Assembly: GCF_002210435.1 (NCBI RefSeq)
Contig: NZ_MZMV01000061.1
Span: 1-39,251 of the forward strand
Direction: 5' to 3'
Length of the DNA: 39,251 nt
Origin: Micromonospora wenchangensis
GTDB taxonomy: Bacteria > Actinomycetota > Actinomycetes > Mycobacteriales > Micromonosporaceae
Positions 30,731 through 39,251 of the stretch are shown one piece after another. The notes under the pieces are model-generated. The model was not told the origin of the DNA, searched no databases, and was given only the letters and a program-made list of their open reading frames with translations. Every line of letters begins with the position of its first letter. Within the stretch, counting starts at the first letter, position 1. The position numbers and the translations under genes are program-made.

Positions 30731-32724
30731 CGTCGTCCGTCGACCGGCCCGCCGCGCCGGCACCGCAGGCCACGTCCGCACCGGGCACGCGGCCGGCACC
30801 GGGCACGTCCGCCACGCCGGCACCGACCGCGCCGACCGTACCGGACACGCAGGCCACGCCGGCCGTACCGGGCGCGGAGGGTACGACGCCGACGGACCCG
30901 GCGGCGGTGTTGGCGGAGCTGTACCGGGCCGGCGACCTGGCCCGGGAGTACCCCCGGGTGCGGGACCTGCTCGCCGAACTCCCCGACGACCAGCTCGAAC
31001 GCGCGGGGCGGCTGCTCGACCGGGTCGGCGTCGACGCGGTGCTCGCCGCCCACCCCGACACGCCGGTGGTGCCCGTCGTGATCACCGGGCACGGCACGGT
31101 GGCACCGCTGGTGCCGCTGCTGACCGCCCAACTGGCCCGGCACGGGCTGCTGCTGCGGGCCCGGGTCGGCGACTTCGGCGGCTACCTCGACGAGTTTGCC
31201 GGCGCGGACGGCACCGAGCTGGTGCTCGCCCTGCTCGACGCGCAGCTGGTGTTCGACCAGGTGCCGCTGCCGTGGCGACCGGAGGACGTGGCCCGGACCT
31301 TCGCCGCCAGGATCGACCTCATCGAGCGGCTGCTGACCGGCTCGACCGCGCCGGTGGTGCTCAACACCATCGTGCTGCCCCGCACCTTCCCCGCCCAACT
31401 GGTCGACCACCGGTCCCGGGCGGCGCTCGGCGCGGTGTGGCGGGAGGCCAACGCCCGGCTGCTGCGGTTGCCGCAGCGGCACCCGTCGGTGGTGGTGCTG
31501 GACCTCGACCCATGGGCCGCGGACGGGATCGGGGTACACGACGCCCGGCTGAGCGTCTACGCCCGCGCCCACCTGTCCCCCGCGCTGCTGCACGCCTACG
31601 CCCGCGACGTCGCCCACCTGGCCAGGGCGCGGGCGGGCGGCACCCGCAAGGTGCTCGCCCTCGACCTCGACGACACCGTGTGGGGCGGCGTGCTGGGGGA
31701 GGTCGGCCCGGACGGCGTGCAGGTCGCCGAGACCCACCGGGGTGAGGCGTTCCGCGCGTTCCAGCGGGTGGTCAAGCAGCTCGGCGCGCAGGGCGTGCTG
31801 GTCGCCGCGGTGAGCAAGAACGACCCCGAGCCGGTCCGGGCGACCCTGCGCGACCACCCCGACATGACGTTGCGCGAGGACGACTTCGTCCGGGTGATCG
31901 CGAACTGGCGACCCAAGCACGAGAACCTGCGTGACCTCGCCACCGACCTCAACCTGGGCCTGGACAGCGTCGTGTTCGTCGACGACAACCCGTTCGAGCG
32001 GGGCCTGGTACGCCGGGAGCTGCCCCCGGTCGCCGTGGTGGCGGTGGACGACGACCCGGCCGGTCACGTCGGGCGGCTGCTGGCCGACGGGTGGTTCGAC
32101 ACGCTGGCGTTGACCGCCGAGGACCGGGAGCGCCCCCAGCGCTACCGCGAGGACGGCGAACGCCGGGACTTCCTGCACTCCTTCGACTCGCTGCACGACT
32201 ACCTCGCCGAACTGGGCGTTCGGGTGCGGTTGTCGGTCCCCACCGAGGCCGAGGTGCCCCGCGTCTCGCAACTGACCCTGCGGACCAACCAGTTCAACCT
32301 GACCGCCCGCCGGCTGTCGCCCGCCGAGGTGGCGACGCTGCTGGACGACCCGGCCAGCACCGTGCTCGCGGTGCGCTCGGGCGACCGCTTCGGCGACAAC
32401 GGACTCGTCGGCGCGGTGTTCCTGCGCCGCGTCGACGACGTCCTGCACATCGACAATTTCCTGCTCAGTTGCCGGGTCTTCTCGCGGGGGGTGGAGACGG
32501 CGACGCTGGCCGAGGTGCTGCGCCACGCGCGGGAGACCGACGCCGCCGCCGTCACCGCCGAGTACCGGCCCACCGCCCGCAACGCGAAGGTCGCCGAGTT
32601 CTACCCGCGCAACGGCTTCGCCCGCCTCGACGGGTCCCGCTTCCGGCACGACCTGACCGACATCCCCCCGCCACCCGAGCACGTCGAGCTGACTGGCTCC
32701 TGGCCCCCCGGAGGACAACCGTGA
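30727..32724 (+). CDS. abyA2: FkbH-like glyceryl transferase/phosphatase AbyA2
   Basis: HAD-type enzyme that takes 1,3-bisphosphoglycerate, removes a phosphate and loads the glyceryl unit on the ACP AbyA3. In the 665-residue product the HAD motif ALDLDDTVWGGVLGE carries Asp313 and Asp315, motif II is VAAVSKND and motif IV VFVDDNPFER. The C-terminal part has an acetyltransferase-like region (LTLRTNQFNLTARR, DNFLLSCRVFSRGVE). The first 55-60 residues are a Pro/Ala/Thr-rich low-complexity extension; a GTG at 30907 would start the protein at the folded part. The annotated GTG forms a GTGA overlap with the abyA1 stop and is therefore favoured. A GTGA overlap also leads to abyA3. Confidence 0.93.
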   Translation: MTSSVDRPAAPAPQATSAPGTRPAPGTSATPAPTAPTVPDTQATPAVPGAEGTTPTDPAAVLAELYRAGDLAREYPRVRDLLAELPDDQLERAGRLLDRVGVDAVLAAHPDTPVVPVVITGHGTVAPLVPLLTAQLARHGLLLRARVGDFGGYLDEFAGADGTELVLALLDAQLVFDQVPLPWRPEDVARTFAARIDLIERLLTGSTAPVVLNTIVLPRTFPAQLVDHRSRAALGAVWREANARLLRLPQRHPSVVVLDLDPWAADGIGVHDARLSVYARAHLSPALLHAYARDVAHLARARAGGTRKVLALDLDDTVWGGVLGEVGPDGVQVAETHRGEAFRAFQRVVKQLGAQGVLVAAVSKNDPEPVRATLRDHPDMTLREDDFVRVIANWRPKHENLRDLATDLNLGLDSVVFVDDNPFERGLVRRELPPVAVVAVDDDPAGHVGRLLADGWFDTLALTAEDRERPQRYREDGERRDFLHSFDSLHDYLAELGVRVRLSVPTEAEVPRVSQLTLRTNQFNLTARRLSPAEVATLLDDPASTVLAVRSGDRFGDNGLVGAVFLRRVDDVLHIDNFLLSCRVFSRGVETATLAEVLRHARETDAAAVTAEYRPTARNAKVAEFYPRNGFARLDGSRFRHDLTDIPPPPEHVELTGSWPPGGQP

Positions 32725-32957
32725 GCACACTGCGCACCGTCGACGACTTCGTCACCCTGATCCGCGACGAGCTGGGTCTGCCGGTGGCCGTGGCCGACCT
32801 GGACAGCAGCCTGGACGTGGTGGCCGGCTGGGACTCGGTGCACCTGCTCACGCTCTGCACCGCACTGGAACGGGCCACCGGGCGACCGGTGTCGCTGCCC
32901 GACGTGCTGGCGGCCGACAGCCTCGCCGGCATCTACGCGGCGGCGGTGGGGCGGTGA
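32721..32957 (+). CDS. abyA3: Glyceryl-carrying acyl carrier protein AbyA3
   Basis: Discrete ACP of 78 residues that carries the glyceryl thioester made by AbyA2 and presents it to AbyA1. The phosphopantetheine site is Ser39 in VAGWDSVHLLTL; the usual LGxDS is here GWDS, typical of FkbH-partner ACPs. GGAGG precedes the GTG start, which overlaps the abyA2 stop as GTGA, and the stop in turn overlaps the abyA4 start. A stand-alone ACP in this position is a hallmark of tetronate gene sets. Confidence 0.92.
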   Translation: MSTLRTVDDFVTLIRDELGLPVAVADLDSSLDVVAGWDSVHLLTLCTALERATGRPVSLPDVLAADSLAGIYAAAVGR

Positions 32958-33706
32958 CCGGCACCCCGATCGCCCGGGAACGCCGGCACACCCTGTTCTT
33001 CCTGGACGCGATCCGGTCCTTCGCCCCGGTGCACCTGGACACCGAGGTCGACATGAGCCGCATCGTGGCCGACCGGGCACGGGCGCGCGACGACGGGCGG
33101 CGGCAGTCGGTCGTCAGTCACGTCGTGGTCGCCGTGGGCCGGGTGCTGGCCAAGCATCCGGAGGCCAACGCCGCCATCCAGGGCCGGCTGCGGGCCCGGG
33201 TGGCGCGTTACCCGTTCGTCCACGCCAAGGTGACCCTGGACGGCACCCTCCACGGCGTACGCGTGGTGCTGGCCACGGTGGTGCCGAACGCGCACGAGGC
33301 GACCGTCGAGACCGTGCAGGAGCACCTGGACCGGGTACGCGCGGCCGATCCGGAGCACGGGCCGCAGTTCGCCGGCATCCGGCGGGTGCACCGGGCCGCC
33401 CTGCCCGTGGCGTACGCCCGGTTCCGGCGTGCGGTGGGGAACCTGGCGATCCGCCCGCTGCTCACCGGAACGGTGGCGGTGACCTCGCTGGGGCACCGCG
33501 ACGTCGACGGCTTCCACTCCGTCGGTGGCACCACGGTGACGATCGGGGTGGGCCGGATCGTGCAGCGGCCCGTGGTGCGCGACGGCCGGGTGGTGGTCGC
33601 CCCGGTGCTGCGGTTGAGCCTGACCTTCGACCATCGGGTCATCGACGGGGCCGAGGCGGCCGACGTGTTGACCGACCTCAAGCAGGAACTGGAGACCGGG
33701 GCATGA
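32954..33706 (+). CDS. abyA4: 2-oxoacid-dehydrogenase-type acyltransferase AbyA4
   Basis: Acetyltransferase of 250 residues corresponding to the catalytic domain of dihydrolipoamide acyltransferases, without lipoyl or E1/E3-binding domains. The catalytic motif is LTFDHRVIDGAEAADVL, with His227 and Asp231. In abyssomicin and agglomerin biosynthesis the homologous enzyme acetylates the primary hydroxyl of the tetronate intermediate, preparing it for elimination by AbyA5. The GTG start overlaps the abyA3 stop and the stop overlaps the abyA5 ATG (ATGA). Confidence 0.92.
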   Translation: MTGTPIARERRHTLFFLDAIRSFAPVHLDTEVDMSRIVADRARARDDGRRQSVVSHVVVAVGRVLAKHPEANAAIQGRLRARVARYPFVHAKVTLDGTLHGVRVVLATVVPNAHEATVETVQEHLDRVRAADPEHGPQFAGIRRVHRAALPVAYARFRRAVGNLAIRPLLTGTVAVTSLGHRDVDGFHSVGGTTVTIGVGRIVQRPVVRDGRVVVAPVLRLSLTFDHRVIDGAEAADVLTDLKQELETGA

Positions 33707-34766
33707 GCAACGACGTCGCCGAGCTGAAGCAGTACGTGCTGGCGCACGCCAGCGCGCAGCACCTGGCCGCGGACGAGATCCTGGCCCGCGTCGCCACCGA
33801 CGGGGAGGGACCCGGTTCGTGGAGCGCCGAGTGGGTGCGCGCGGGCGAGACGTACGAGCGGGACGGGAACCTGCTCGCCGCCGCCACCCACTACAACCTG
33901 GCCCGGTTCCCGTTCGTCGACGGGCCGGCGCGGGCCGAGGCGCTGCGCCGGTGCGTGGCGGTGTTCGACCGGTGGCGACGCGGGGTGCCGGGGATCGAAC
34001 GGCTGGAGCTGGAGCTGCCCGGCGGCCGGGTCCGCGCCTGGGCCGCCGGGCTGTCCCGCACCGAACGCCGACCCGTGTTGATCATGACCGGGGGGATCGT
34101 CAGCATCAAGGAGCAGTGGGCGCCGGTCCTGCCCGAGCTGGCCCGCTACGGCTTCGCCGGGGTGGTCGCCGAACTGCCCGGCGTCGGCGAGAACGAGCTG
34201 CGCTACGAGGCGTCCAGCACCGCGTTGTTCGGGGCCATGCTCGATGCCGTCGCCGACCGGGCGGACACCACCCGGGCGTACGCGCTGGCGTTGAGCTTCA
34301 GCGGGCACCTGGCGCTGCGGGCGCTGCCGACCGAACCCCGGCTGCGCGGGATCGTCGGCGCGGGCGCTCCCGTGTCGGCGTTCTTCACCGACAAGGAGTG
34401 GCAGGCGTCGGTGCCCCGGCTCACCGTGGACACCCTGGCCCACCTGACCCGGACCACCCCGGAGACGGTGTTCGACCACGTACGCGACTGGGCGCTGACC
34501 CCGGACGAACTGGCCGCCGTCGAGGTGCCGGTGGCGTACGTGGCGAGCCGGCGGGACGAGATCATCCCGCCCGCCGATCCGGAGCTGCTCCGGCGGCACC
34601 TGCGGGACCTGCGGCTGATCACTCACGACGACGTGCACGGCGCACCGTCGCACTTCGCGCACACCCGGCTGTGGACCCTGTCGCAGGTGCTGCACATCAG
34701 CGCCGCCGACCGGGCACACGTCGACGCGGTGGACCAGGCGCTCGCCCAGGTCACCGGGGGTCGGGC

Positions 34767-34770
<4 letters not shown>
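33703..34770 (+). CDS. abyA5: Alpha/beta-hydrolase-fold acetate eliminase AbyA5
   Basis: A 355-residue enzyme with a helical N-terminal part (about 1-95) and an alpha/beta-hydrolase core, like FrsA-type esterases. The nucleophile elbow is LSFSGH with candidate Ser200; the flanking glycines of GxSxG are partly replaced (Ser198 and His202). The acidic member may lie in YVASRRDEIIPP and the His near THDDVHGAPSHFAH. With AbyA4 it converts the tetronate hydroxymethyl group into the exocyclic methylene by eliminating acetate, giving the dienophile for AbyU. Both ends overlap the neighbours in ATGA junctions. Confidence 0.91.

Positions 34771-39251
<4,481 letters not shown>

Overview
The window looks like chromosomal DNA of a high-GC actinomycete, most likely a Micromonospora-type member of the Micromonosporaceae. 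It has a bacterial proteasome ATPase (ARC/Mpa), many GTG starts, strong third-position GC bias, several probable leaderless genes, and a spirotetronate polyketide locus whose cyclase matches AbyU of the abyssomicin pathway residue for residue at the published active-site positions. No tRNA, rRNA, CRISPR array, insertion sequence or phage gene was seen.

Positions 1-6.1 kb are a conserved housekeeping block flanking the Pup-proteasome locus: ARC ATPase, a small Fe-S ferredoxin, a conserved hypothetical protein, a TrmI-type tRNA m1A58 methyltransferase overlapping a site-2-type M50 protease, and a divergent RecB-like Fe-S nuclease. Positions 6.2-11.9 kb hold a NarL-type two-component pair followed by a MacB/FtsX-type ABC transporter, with a perfect operator-like palindrome between them. 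Positions 11.9-15.6 kb carry a HAD hydrolase (apparent CTG start), a lipoprotein zinc peptidase, a small membrane protein, and a DGPF protein with an ECF42-type sigma factor. Positions 15.6-21.7 kb contain a FOXRED-like flavin oxidoreductase, a secreted EEP-family phosphoesterase, a secreted GH43 glycosidase, a 45-residue membrane peptide, a luciferase-like monooxygenase fused to hemerythrin, and a DUF5988 protein.

From about 22.2 kb to the right edge lies the left part of an abyssomicin-like spirotetronate cluster. It starts with a SARP activator, a cytochrome P450 and a large LAL/LuxR regulator. Next is a leftward two-gene unit in which a cytoplasmic YD-repeat (RHS) protein overlaps the spirotetronate Diels-Alderase gene abyU by 8 nt. 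Divergent from it runs a rightward operon, abyA1-A2-A3-A4-A5-B1, in which all five junctions are 4-nt GTGA or ATGA overlaps. AbyA2 loads a glyceryl unit on the ACP AbyA3, AbyA1 joins it to the polyketide, AbyA4 acetylates and AbyA5 eliminates acetate to give the exocyclic methylene, and AbyU performs the [4+2] cyclisation. AbyB1 begins with a decarboxylating KSQ, a malonyl-type AT and an ACP, which supply an acetate starter. The gene runs off the window within the AT of module 1.

The best candidates for something little described are the YD-repeat protein translationally coupled to AbyU, the luciferase-hemerythrin fusion, a leaderless 10-codon ORF that ends on the ferredoxin start codon, and 11-bp-period repeats that may be SARP sites.
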